Shown one piece after another: positions 34,775 to 43,215 of a stretch of DNA of 64,000 nucleotides. A program made the position numbers and the translations under genes. The stretch lies in NCBI GenBank assembly GCA_963807015.1, contig CAWEAS010000008.1, forward strand, positions 434,001 to 498,000, given 5' to 3'. Position 1 is the stretch's first letter. The number at the start of each line of letters is the position of its first letter. Source of the DNA: JAJPKK01 sp963807015. Its GTDB lineage: Bacteria > Pseudomonadota > Alphaproteobacteria > Rhizobiales > Xanthobacteraceae. The notes beneath the pieces were generated by a model that saw nothing but the letters and a program-made list of their open reading frames with translations, did no database searches and was not told the origin of the DNA.

Positions 34775-36523
34775 TCAGCGCTCGACCGCGCCGCAGAGGC
34801 TGAGCGCGGGGCCAGTGAGGTTCGTGCGGATCGGCGGGCACGGCTTGCCGTCCCATTTCAAGTCGAAATGCGCTAGCAGCGCGTCGAGCTTGCCGGCATC
34901 GAAGGCGTCGACATTGAGGACGAACTTCGGCCGGCCTGGAGTCCGCATCACGCGCTTCACCTCCAGCGCGAGCTTGTTGTCGGGGAAGTTCGGCAGGGAG
35001 TTGGGGTCGAGCCCGCTTTCGTCGGCAATGGCGCGTCTGTTGTCCTGGGTGAGGGACAGAAAATTGTTTTCCATCCCGACGTAGCGCGCTCGCGGCTCGG
35101 CATAGGGAATGAAGAATGCGACCGGGCCCCAAGTAGCGACCAGGACGACCGCGTTTTCGGGAATCGGGGGTACCTGGACGTCGACGTAGCGATCCTCGTA
35201 CGGGCGGCGGCCCCAGTCGAGATAGACGGTCGTAACGCCGGCGACGGCAAGCAGAACGACCGCGCCGATCAGGCGCACGCGGTCATTGTCGAAGACCCAG
35301 ACCAATGCGCCCATGGTGACGACGCCGGTCAGCATTTCGATCGGAACGGCATAGCGGTAGTACGCAAAGCCCAGCACCCAAACGAAATACGACACCGCGA
35401 CGAACGCAAGCACGATGCCGAGGCCGGGCGTTTGGGCGAGCGCCTTGTGCGCGCTCGGGCGATTGTGCAGCCATCTCACAGCGAGCGCCAGCCCGCCCGC
35501 CACCAACGCCACGTAGGCGATGGCGGCACGCCAGTCGCGGAATGGCGGCTCGACGATGCGGTAGGTGTCGACGGTCGTCCACAGGAAGGGATAGGTGAAG
35601 ACGTCCCAGACGCTCTGCGGCAGGAAGCGCGCGTCGCGGATGGCAATCGGATCGAACCAGGGTGAGCGGAAGATCTGGTTGAGGTAGGGAAAGAACGGAT
35701 TGCGGAAATCGTTCCACAGCGTGAGCATGTGATGGCCGGCAACGGCAAAGAATCCGAAAGCGGCCGCCGCAACATACGCCGCAAGTCCGCCGATGCTGCG
35801 CCGGCCGACCGCAGCAATGATCGCGGCGACGCCAAGTCCCGGGACATAGATCGTCGACGTCATCTTCAGGCCGATGCCGATCCCGCCCAAAAGGCCGGCG
35901 GCCGCAAAGCTGAGCCGCGAGCCGCCGCTCCCAGTCCCCGTTGGTTGCGCGAACTTGAGCACGCCGAGCAATGATGCGAGCACGAACAAGCCGCTGGTGA
36001 GATCGTTGGAGCAGGTGCCGAGAAGCGAGATGAACCCCGCGCCGGAAACGCCCATTAGCCAGGCCGAGCCCGTGAGCGCTGTTCGCGCAGCCCCCTGAGC
36101 CGGCCGGATCACGTGAGCGGCAATGGCGAGAACGAGCGCCGCATTGATCCCGTGCACCGCCCCCATGATGAAGGCGATGACGCGGGGGCTCTCGTTCAAT
36201 GGCGAGGAGACAAGTCCGTAGAGCAGGAAATCAGCGACGGGATTGAGGAACCCCTGCTCCTGGGCCGGGCCGAGGTCGTAGAGGTAACGGTGGTGGAGAT
36301 ACGCCCACGGCGCGTAGAGATGGTAGTAGCGCAGGTCCCAATAGTTGTCGGGACCGAGGGCGACGGAGACGAGGCCCGCACCGATAGCGATCAGCGCCAG
36401 CAAAAGGCGAAAGCGCCAAGCGGCGAGCCGTCCGCGCATCGTGCGCTGATGTTCCCCGGTCATCCCCTCGATAGCCGCCGGCTGTTCGCTCATCGCGAAT
36501 GCCGGCTGAATGTTTTGATCCAT
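34775..36523 (-). CDS. Polytopic membrane protein, GT-C / GT87-like
   Basis: 582 residues with about eleven hydrophobic helices. The first loop has PDNYWDLRYYHLYAPWAYLH, with the acidic position expected of GT-C glycosyltransferases, then YLYDLGPAQEQGFLNPVADF. A periplasmic tail of about 120 residues closes the protein. This layout fits a mannosyl- or glucosyl-phospholipid using enzyme (GT87/DUF2029 group). The sugar and acceptor are unknown. Next to a GT2 polyprenol-phosphate-sugar-synthase-like gene on the opposite strand. Confidence 0.7.
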   Translation of the reverse strand: MDQNIQPAFAMSEQPAAIEGMTGEHQRTMRGRLAAWRFRLLLALIAIGAGLVSVALGPDNYWDLRYYHLYAPWAYLHHRYLYDLGPAQEQGFLNPVADFLLYGLVSSPLNESPRVIAFIMGAVHGINAALVLAIAAHVIRPAQGAARTALTGSAWLMGVSGAGFISLLGTCSNDLTSGLFVLASLLGVLKFAQPTGTGSGGSRLSFAAAGLLGGIGIGLKMTSTIYVPGLGVAAIIAAVGRRSIGGLAAYVAAAAFGFFAVAGHHMLTLWNDFRNPFFPYLNQIFRSPWFDPIAIRDARFLPQSVWDVFTYPFLWTTVDTYRIVEPPFRDWRAAIAYVALVAGGLALAVRWLHNRPSAHKALAQTPGLGIVLAFVAVSYFVWVLGFAYYRYAVPIEMLTGVVTMGALVWVFDNDRVRLIGAVVLLAVAGVTTVYLDWGRRPYEDRYVDVQVPPIPENAVVLVATWGPVAFFIPYAEPRARYVGMENNFLSLTQDNRRAIADESGLDPNSLPNFPDNKLALEVKRVMRTPGRPKFVLNVDAFDAGKLDALLAHFDLKWDGKPCPPIRTNLTGPALSLCGAVER

Positions 36524-36626
36524 CTACGGCGTCCCATCCCACCGCGTGTCATGATAACAGTTTCTTCAGGGAGGCAAGGCCGGGCAATCGCGCGCATGTG
36601 AACGCGCGGCCGGATCGTTGGACTGC

Positions 36627-37382
36627 ATGCTTGCGAATCGAAAAATCTGCGTCGTGCTGCCGGCCTACAACGCCGCGCGCACCCTTGAGGCCACGGTGCG
36701 CGAAATTCCCGCCGAAATCGTCGACGACGTGATCCTGATCGATGACGCCAGCACCGACGCGACGCTGGCGGTGGCGAAGAAGCTCGGGCTCTTCACCGTC
36801 GTGCACGACCGCAACCGCGGCTATGGCGGCAACCAGAAGACCTGTTACCACCACGCCCTGGCGCGGGGCGCCGACATCATCATCATGCTGCATCCGGACT
36901 ACCAATATAGTCCCAAACTTCTGCTGCCGATGGCGGCCATGCTGTGCTCGGGGCTCTACGACGTCGTCCTCGGCTCGCGCATCCTCGGCGTCGGCGCGCT
37001 TGCCGGCGGGATGCCGCTCTACAAATACATTGCCAACCGCCTGCTGACGTTGGTGCAGAACATCCTGCTCAGCTACAAGCTCTCCGAGTATCACACGGGG
37101 TATCGCGGATTCACCCGCGCGGTGATCGAAGGGCTGCCGCTCGAACGCAATTCCGATGACTTCGTGTTCGACAACCAGATGCTGCTGCAGGCGATCTATG
37201 CGGGTTTCAGCATCGGCGAAATCTCCTGCCCGACGCGATACTTCCCCGAGGCATCATCGATCAATTTCAGGCGCAGCATCATCTACGGGCTCGGCGTCTT
37301 GAAATCGAGCATCACCTTCCGGCTGGCACGCTGGGGCTTAGACCGCGGCACCATCTTCGAGAAGATATCGCGGTCGCGCTGA
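36627..37382 (+). CDS. Family 2 glycosyltransferase
   Basis: 251 residues from ATG 36627; a TTG at 36618 is also in frame. The nucleotide-sugar fold is clear: KICVVLPAYNAARTLEATV, then DDVILIDDASTDATLAVA, RNRGYGGNQKTCYHHAL and IIIMLHPDYQYSP, in place of the DxD of polyprenol-phosphate transferases. No C-terminal membrane helix pair is seen. DPM1-like enzymes make a lipid-linked sugar, which a GT-C enzyme like the divergent neighbour could use. The donor is unknown. Confidence 0.88.
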   Translation: MLANRKICVVLPAYNAARTLEATVREIPAEIVDDVILIDDASTDATLAVAKKLGLFTVVHDRNRGYGGNQKTCYHHALARGADIIIMLHPDYQYSPKLLLPMAAMLCSGLYDVVLGSRILGVGALAGGMPLYKYIANRLLTLVQNILLSYKLSEYHTGYRGFTRAVIEGLPLERNSDDFVFDNQMLLQAIYAGFSIGEISCPTRYFPEASSINFRRSIIYGLGVLKSSITFRLARWGLDRGTIFEKISRSR

Positions 37383-37437
37383 GTCTGCCGCGTTGTGCCC
37401 ATCGCCGGTTTTGGCGCGTGCTGTGGATGCAACTCAC

Positions 37438-38610
37438 TCAGCTCGTCTTGTCGAAGATTTCGCGGCCGATCAGCATGCGGCGGATTTCACTGGTACCGGC
37501 GCCGATCTCGTAGAGCTTGGCATCGCGCAACAGGCGGCCGGCGGGGAAATCGTTGATGTAGCCGTTGCCGCCGAGGCATTGAATCGCTTCGAGCGCCATC
37601 CAGGTCGCCCGCTCCGCGGAATAGAGGATGGCGCCGGCGGCATCCTCGCGGGTGACACGGCCGTCGTCGCAGGCGCGCGCGACCGCGTAGACGTAGGCCT
37701 TCGCGGCATTCAGAGTCACGTACATGTCCGCGAGTTTCGCCTGCATCAGCTGGAAGCGCCCGATCGGCTGACCGAACTGCCGGCGGTCGTGCAGGTAGGG
37801 AATCACGAGATCGAGACAGGCCTGCATGATGCCGAGCGGACCGCCGGCCAGCACCAGCCGCTCGTGGTCGAGACCGGACATCAGGACGTTGACGCCGTTG
37901 CCGACGGCGCCGAGCACGTTCTCGGCCGGTACTTCGCAGTCGGTGAAAACGAGCTCGCACGTATCGGAGCCGCGCATTCCGAGCTTGTCGAGCTTTTGCG
38001 CCGGCGCAAAGCCCTTGAAATTTTTGTCGATGATGAACGCAGTGATGCCGCGCGCGCCGGCAGCGGGATCGGTCTTGGCGTAGACGATGAGGGTATCGGC
38101 GACCGGCCCGTTGGTGATCCACATCTTGTTGCCGTTGAGCACGTAGCGATCGCCGCGCCTCTCGGCGCGGGTGCGCATCGACACCACGTCGGAGCCCGCC
38201 TCGGGCTCCGACATGGCAAGCGCGCCCACATGGACGCCGGAAATCAGCTTGGGCAGATAGCGCGCCCTTTGCTCGGCCGTGCCGTTGCGCCTGATCTGGT
38301 TGACGCAGAGATTCGAGTGCGCGCCATAGGAAAGGCCGACGGACGCGGAGGCCCGCGAGATCTCCTCCATGCTCACGCAGTGAGCGAGATAGCCCATGCC
38401 GGCACCGCCCAACTCCTCCTCGACGGTGATGCCGTGGAGACCGAGCGCCCCCATTTGCGGCCACAGATCACGCGGAAATGCATTGCTGCTATCGATCTCG
38501 GCGGCCCGGGGCGCGATCTTTTCGTCGGCAAAGCCGCGAACGGTATCGCGGAGCCGATCAAGATCCTCGCCGAGCCCAAAATCGAACCCTGTCCAAGCAT
38601 TTGGGATCAT
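37438..38610 (-). CDS. ivd: Isovaleryl-CoA dehydrogenase
   Basis: About 390 residues from ATG 38610, seven bases after AAGGA. Acyl-CoA dehydrogenase fold with FAD/substrate motifs LSYGAHSNLCVNQI, SEPEAGSDVVSM and LRDAKLYEIGAGTSEIRRM. The catalytic Glu lies in helix G (SGLDHERLVLAGGPLG), and the usual C-terminal Glu position reads Gly-Ala (YEIGAGT), the arrangement that marks isovaleryl-CoA dehydrogenases. It oxidises isovaleryl-CoA in leucine breakdown. No methylcrotonyl-CoA carboxylase or HMG-CoA lyase lies beside it. Confidence 0.95.
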   Translation of the reverse strand: MIPNAWTGFDFGLGEDLDRLRDTVRGFADEKIAPRAAEIDSSNAFPRDLWPQMGALGLHGITVEEELGGAGMGYLAHCVSMEEISRASASVGLSYGAHSNLCVNQIRRNGTAEQRARYLPKLISGVHVGALAMSEPEAGSDVVSMRTRAERRGDRYVLNGNKMWITNGPVADTLIVYAKTDPAAGARGITAFIIDKNFKGFAPAQKLDKLGMRGSDTCELVFTDCEVPAENVLGAVGNGVNVLMSGLDHERLVLAGGPLGIMQACLDLVIPYLHDRRQFGQPIGRFQLMQAKLADMYVTLNAAKAYVYAVARACDDGRVTREDAAGAILYSAERATWMALEAIQCLGGNGYINDFPAGRLLRDAKLYEIGAGTSEIRRMLIGREIFDKTS

Positions 38611-38958
38611 GAGCGATCCTTGCCCTCCCCGATCGACTGCCTCAATTTTGCGCAGCACTTAACGTCACGCAATTAATAACGCCTCTCGTCAGCCGCCAAC
38701 TTTGGCGCGACGGACCCTGGATACGATGTCCACAGGGGAACTTTCTCGGCAAATTGTGGTAGAAAGCATATCGGGGGAAGCCAGCCTTGATGTTCACGTT
38801 CTATTCACCAAGCCGATGCTTGAAGAAAGGCCACAAAATTACCTCGTGATGTCCACGAAAAATTAATCTTGCGGGCTGGTTATTGCGATGTGATGAGGGC
38901 CGGATGGTACATCCGACGGACCTTCGTCGCGCGGGAATGAGGCGGGGAACGGCGTTCG
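38611..38958. other. Divergent intergenic region, no gene
   Basis: The 348 bases between ivd (leftward) and the polysaccharide deacetylase (rightward) contain no supported gene. AT-rich patches (AATTAATAACG at about 38670, AAAATTACC at about 38835) may hold the two promoters. No palindromic repeat family is present. Confidence 0.6.
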
Positions 38959-40242
38959 ATGCGAGCTTTTGGACTTGCGATTCTTGGAGCGGTGCTGTTC
39001 GCGGCAACCGCGGCTCAAGCGGGCGAGTGCCCGGGCAATCCCAATGCGCTCGGCACCAGCCGTACGATCGTGGTCGATCCGACCGAACATCCGCGCCTCG
39101 GCAGCATGCAATATCGGGAGTCGTTGCCGCTGCGCGACCACGAGGTGGTGTTCACCTTCGACGATGGCCCGCTGCCGCCGCGCTCCACCAAGGTCCTTGA
39201 TATCCTCGCCTCCGAATGCATCAAGGCGACGTACTTCCTGGTCGGCAAGATGGCGCGCAGCTATCCCGAGGTCGTGCGCCGCATTCGTGCGGAGGGGCAT
39301 ACGCTCGGCAATCACAGCTACAGCCATCCGCTGACCTTCCAGAAGATGCCGGTCGAGAAGGCGCAAGCCGAAATCAACGACGGCTTCGCATCGATCGCAT
39401 GGGCGCTAGGCGACGGCACGCAGGCGGCGCCGTTCTTCCGCATCCCGGGACTGCTGCGCGCCGACGGCGTCGAGCGGTACCTCGCCTCGCGGGAAGTTCA
39501 GGTCTGGAGCGCCGATTTCCCTGCCGACGATTGGTTCAGGAAGCTCGGCGCCCAGCAGGTGTACCAGCGGGCCATCCAGCGCATTGAAGCGCATCACAAG
39601 GGCATCCTGCTGCTGCACGATATTCACCAGCGCACCGTCGATGCGCTTCCCATGATCATTCGCGACCTCAAGGCGAAGGGCTATCACATCGTCCATGTGG
39701 TGCCGGCGTCGCCGACAATGCCGAAGACGGTGACGGCCGCGAACGAGTGGACGGTGCGCGGGCGGTCGCTGTGGCAGCAGACGCCGGTGTTCGCGGACAT
39801 CGACCCCGAACTGCCGGTGCCGGCGCCCGAGAGCTTCGGCTATGTGCGCCCGTTCGATATCAATTCGGTGGTCCACGGTCCGGTGCGACGCCGCCACAAG
39901 GTGGCGGCCGTCGGCGGGGTGCCGCCACCGCCGACCGTCTCGATCTGGCGGCGGATCGACGAGGCACCGCCGGCATTGCCTGCCGTGATGCGGACGCCGT
40001 TGCCGGCGCCGAGTCCCGACAGCTTCGGCTATCCGTCACCGGACGGCGGCGTGAGCGCGGCGAAACCCGCGATGAAGCGCGGCGCCTCGTTCAATCTCGT
40101 CCCCGAGACGAACGGTGTCGATTTCGATTCTCGCCGCTCGTTTCCCGACGCCATCGGGTTAGAAGACGGGCCGACCGGATCGGTGCGGCCCTCGCTGCGC
40201 GGCCCCGTCCCGGGCCCCCTGCACCGCGGCGCATTTCCGTAG
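38959..40242 (+). CDS. Polysaccharide deacetylase (NodB domain), exported
   Basis: 427 residues. Signal peptide (RAFGLAILGAVLFAATAAQA) then the NodB domain: EVVFTFDDGPLPPRSTKVLD (motif 1 with the catalytic Asp and metal Asp), GNHSYSHPLTF (motif 2, two His), FFRIPGLLRADGV (motif 3), VQVWSADFPADDW (motif 4) and GILLLHDIHQRTV (motif 5). It removes N-acetyl from a cell-wall or surface polysaccharide in the periplasm. The C-terminal 170 residues are Pro-rich, repeated (PAPESFGYVRP, PAPSPDSFGYPSP) and likely a disordered or wall-facing tail. Confidence 0.93.
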   Translation: MRAFGLAILGAVLFAATAAQAGECPGNPNALGTSRTIVVDPTEHPRLGSMQYRESLPLRDHEVVFTFDDGPLPPRSTKVLDILASECIKATYFLVGKMARSYPEVVRRIRAEGHTLGNHSYSHPLTFQKMPVEKAQAEINDGFASIAWALGDGTQAAPFFRIPGLLRADGVERYLASREVQVWSADFPADDWFRKLGAQQVYQRAIQRIEAHHKGILLLHDIHQRTVDALPMIIRDLKAKGYHIVHVVPASPTMPKTVTAANEWTVRGRSLWQQTPVFADIDPELPVPAPESFGYVRPFDINSVVHGPVRRRHKVAAVGGVPPPPTVSIWRRIDEAPPALPAVMRTPLPAPSPDSFGYPSPDGGVSAAKPAMKRGASFNLVPETNGVDFDSRRSFPDAIGLEDGPTGSVRPSLRGPVPGPLHRGAFP

Positions 40243-40356
40243 GATTGGCAGTGCACAGCCGGTAGGGTGGGCAAAGGCGGCCGAGATTCTTTTTATTTTG
40301 CCGCAGCTCCGGTCCCGCCCTGCCCTACGGTTCCTTGCACCGCGGCGCATTCCGTA
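40220..40356. repeat. Direct repeats flanking a degraded family B element
   Basis: TGCACCGCGGCGCATTTCCG at 40220-40239 (the end of the deacetylase gene) recurs as TGCACCGCGGCGCATTCCG at 40336-40354, one base shorter. Between them lies a family B arm, GTAGGGTGGGCAAAGGCG (40262-40279), and a poor right end (CCTGCCCTAC). The flanking direct repeat could be a target duplication or a local duplication at insertion. Confidence 0.75.
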
Positions 40357-40360
40357 ACGA

Positions 40361-41530
40361 TCACTCGCGTGACGGCATTGCGCGCTGCGCGGCTGCGCCG
40401 GCGGGATCGAACATGTCCTCGAGCCAGTGACCGGCGCGCGCTGCCTTGGTGGCGAGGTAGCGGCGATTCTCCGGATTGATGGGCGTGTGCAGCGGAATGC
40501 GGGCGCAGACTTCGACGCCCCCTTCCGACAGTGCCTCGAGCTTGCCGGGATTGTTGGTGAGAAGCTGGATGCGCTTTGCACCGATCATCTTCAGCATGCG
40601 CGCCGCAACGGCATAATCGCGTTCGTCGTCGTCGAAGCCGAGCATCATGTTGGCGTCGATGGTATCGAGGCCATCGTCCTGGAGCGTGTAGGCCCGCATC
40701 TTGTTGGCAAGGCCGAGGCCGCGCCCTTCCTGCTCCAGGTAAAGCACGATGCCGCCGCCCGAGTCCGACAATTGCGTCATGGCGAGCTTGAGCTGCGCGC
40801 CGCAATCGCACCGGCGCGAACCGAACACGTCGCCGGTGAGACACGCGGAATGCACCCGCACGTTGACCGGGCGCGAAAGGTCCGGATCGCCGAGGATGAT
40901 CGCGACCGGGCTCGACCCGAGCGCATCGCGGAACACGCAGAAGCGTGCCGGCTGCCCTTCGGGCAGCGGGATGCGGGCCTGGCTGACGATTTCCAAGGTA
41001 TCGACGAGGCGGTTGCGAAATTGCGTGAGGGCATCGGCACGGACGGTTACGAGCTGCGCCAGCGCGTCGGGTGCAATCGCCCTGCTGTCGGCGACCAGCA
41101 GCGCCGGCAGCCGCTGCGCTAGTTTCGCGAGTTCGATGGCACGATTGCCAAACGCGCCTGCGAGGCCTGCGATCGGCCGCCCCTCGCTGTCGACGCCGGC
41201 GGCGAGCGACCAGATCGTGCTGCTGGTATCATCAGGCGTAATGGCGATATAGGCCGGCCCGGCGACATCGATGCCCATCATGCGCGCGCGGCGGCCCGTG
41301 ACGACGAGCTGGATCGCAGCCGGGGCGCACAGCGCCCTGAACGCGGCGGATATCGCCTCGGTCATGCCGTCGACGGGCAGAGCGACGATGGCACCCGCGG
41401 CATCAGTGATGATCACCGGACGCCCCGCCTGGAATTCCGCGACGCCGCGCTGGACAGAAATGTCCCCGGCCGAGCCGAACAGGCCGAGGCCCTGTCCCTG
41501 CCCCCTTTGCCCCCGTTGAATGTTTTCCAA
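40361..41530 (-). CDS. ribA: GTP cyclohydrolase II (RibA-type) with a divergent N-terminal domain
   Basis: About 389 residues using TTG 41530; the start is unsure, as no good ATG exists near it (the frame continues to 41629). The C-terminal half is GTP cyclohydrolase II: zinc ligands CLTGDVFGSRRCDC, then YLEQEGRGLGLANKMRAY, DTIDANMMLGF and TNNPGKLEAL. It opens GTP to formate, pyrophosphate and a diaminopyrimidinone. The N-terminal 170 residues look like a decayed DHBP-synthase fold (GRPVIITDAAGAIVALP) without the acidic DDxDREnEGD motif. It may serve riboflavin synthesis or the neighbouring pathway. Confidence 0.88.
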   Translation of the reverse strand: MENIQRGQRGQGQGLGLFGSAGDISVQRGVAEFQAGRPVIITDAAGAIVALPVDGMTEAISAAFRALCAPAAIQLVVTGRRARMMGIDVAGPAYIAITPDDTSSTIWSLAAGVDSEGRPIAGLAGAFGNRAIELAKLAQRLPALLVADSRAIAPDALAQLVTVRADALTQFRNRLVDTLEIVSQARIPLPEGQPARFCVFRDALGSSPVAIILGDPDLSRPVNVRVHSACLTGDVFGSRRCDCGAQLKLAMTQLSDSGGGIVLYLEQEGRGLGLANKMRAYTLQDDGLDTIDANMMLGFDDDERDYAVAARMLKMIGAKRIQLLTNNPGKLEALSEGGVEVCARIPLHTPINPENRRYLATKAARAGHWLEDMFDPAGAAAQRAMPSRE

Positions 41531-41797
41531 GTGTTTCCCAGCCCCGCTACGCCGGTATCGCCGATCGCCCGGGCGGTTGCACATCCGCCCAGGGCCGCGA
41601 GACCATCCAGATATATACTTCACAATCAATAATTTTCGCAGCCCCTATCGGCTTAGCATGGCAGCTGAGCCCGATGGATTAAAGTCAACCGCCGGTCTCC
41701 GATTTCGACCCCCTACACACCCAGAACGCCCTTAACGGATGCCCGTTCCCAAGGACCTCGGAACTGACTATCAATCCCGCACATCGCGGAGGGGTTA

Positions 41798-43111
41798 ATG
41801 CAAGTTGCAATGATCGGCGCCGGCTACGTGGGGCTCGTATCGGGGGCCTGTTTTGCCGATTTCGGCCACGTGGTCACCTGCGTGGACAAGGACGCCGAAC
41901 GCATCGCGCGGCTTTTGCGCGGCGAGATGCCGATTTTCGAGCCAGGGCTCGACCAGTTGGTCGCTGCCAATATGCGGGAAAAGCGACTGAGCTTCACCAC
42001 CGATCTTGCTGGTCCCGTCGCCAACGCCGATGCGATCTTCATTGCGGTCGGAACGCCGTCGCGCCGCGGCGACGGCCATGCCGATCTCTCCTATGTGTAC
42101 CAGGCCGCGCGCGAGATCGCGGCGTCGCTCTCCGGGTTTTCCGTCGTGGTCACCAAGTCGACCGTGCCCGTGGGCACCGGCGACGAGGTCGAGCGCATCA
42201 TCCGCGAAGTGCGGCCGGACGCCGATGTCACGGTGGTGTCGAACCCGGAATTCCTGCGCGAAGGCGCGGCGATCCAGGACTTCAAGCACCCGGATCGCAT
42301 CGTGATCGGGACCGACGACGAACGCGCCAGCAAAGTGATGGAAACGCTCTATCGGCCGCTCTATCTCAATCAGGCCCCGCTCCTCTACACCAGCCGGCGC
42401 ACGGCGGAGCTGATCAAGTACGCCGCCAACGCCTTCCTTGCCACCAAGATCACCTTCATCAACGAGATTGCGGACCTGTGCGAAAAGGTCGGCGCCGATG
42501 TCCAGCAGGTCGCCCGCGGCATCGGCCTCGACAACCGCATCGGCGGCAAATTTCTGCACGCCGGCCCGGGCTATGGCGGCTCCTGCTTCCCCAAGGATAC
42601 CGTCGCGTTGATCAAGACCGGCCAGGACGCCGAAGCGCCGCTGCGCATCGTCGAGACCGTCGCGGCGGTCAACGATGCGCGCAAGCGCGGCATGGCCCGC
42701 AAAGTCTCCGCCGCGCTCGGCGGCAGCTTGCGCGGCAAGACCGTCGCGGTGCTTGGGCTGACGTTCAAGCCCAACACCGACGACATGCGCGAGGCGCCGT
42801 CGATCCCGTTGATCACCGCGCTCCAGGACATGGGCGCGCAGGTGCGCGCCTACGACCCGGTCGGCATGGAGCAGGCGCGCCCGCTCCTCAACAACGTCGA
42901 GTTTTGCGACGGTCCGTATAGCTGTGCCCAGGGCGCCGAAGCCCTCGTCATCGTCACCGAGTGGGAACAGTTCCGCGCCCTCGATTTCGATCGGCTCAAG
43001 GCGACGATGAAGCAGCGGGTTGTCGTCGACCTGCGCAATGTCTACCGGCCGGAGGAGATGAACGGCTTTTCCTACTCCAGCGTCGGCCGTTCGGAACGTC
43101 GCGGCGACTGA
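41798..43111 (+). CDS. ugd: UDP-glucose 6-dehydrogenase
   Basis: 437 residues; GCGGAGG lies well placed before ATG 41798. N-terminal NAD site MQVAMIGAGYVGLVSGACFA, then IAVGTPSRRGDGHADLSYV, KSTVPVGTGDEV, EFLREGAAIQDF, catalytic Cys in GYGGSCFPKDTVAL and GLTFKPNTDDMREAPS. It oxidises UDP-glucose to UDP-glucuronate in the cytoplasm. UDP-glucuronate could feed surface glycans or the glycosyltransferase at 44924-45985; that link is inferred from position. Confidence 0.95.
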   Translation: MQVAMIGAGYVGLVSGACFADFGHVVTCVDKDAERIARLLRGEMPIFEPGLDQLVAANMREKRLSFTTDLAGPVANADAIFIAVGTPSRRGDGHADLSYVYQAAREIAASLSGFSVVVTKSTVPVGTGDEVERIIREVRPDADVTVVSNPEFLREGAAIQDFKHPDRIVIGTDDERASKVMETLYRPLYLNQAPLLYTSRRTAELIKYAANAFLATKITFINEIADLCEKVGADVQQVARGIGLDNRIGGKFLHAGPGYGGSCFPKDTVALIKTGQDAEAPLRIVETVAAVNDARKRGMARKVSAALGGSLRGKTVAVLGLTFKPNTDDMREAPSIPLITALQDMGAQVRAYDPVGMEQARPLLNNVEFCDGPYSCAQGAEALVIVTEWEQFRALDFDRLKATMKQRVVVDLRNVYRPEEMNGFSYSSVGRSERRGD

Positions 43112-43215
43112 CAGCGTTACCACCGTCCGGGGCCCGTTCGGGCCTGACCAACGAGGCGGTTTGCTGATATCATCCCGGCAAGTTGCCGAGGGTTAAAGTG
43201 AATTTTGAGTGACGC

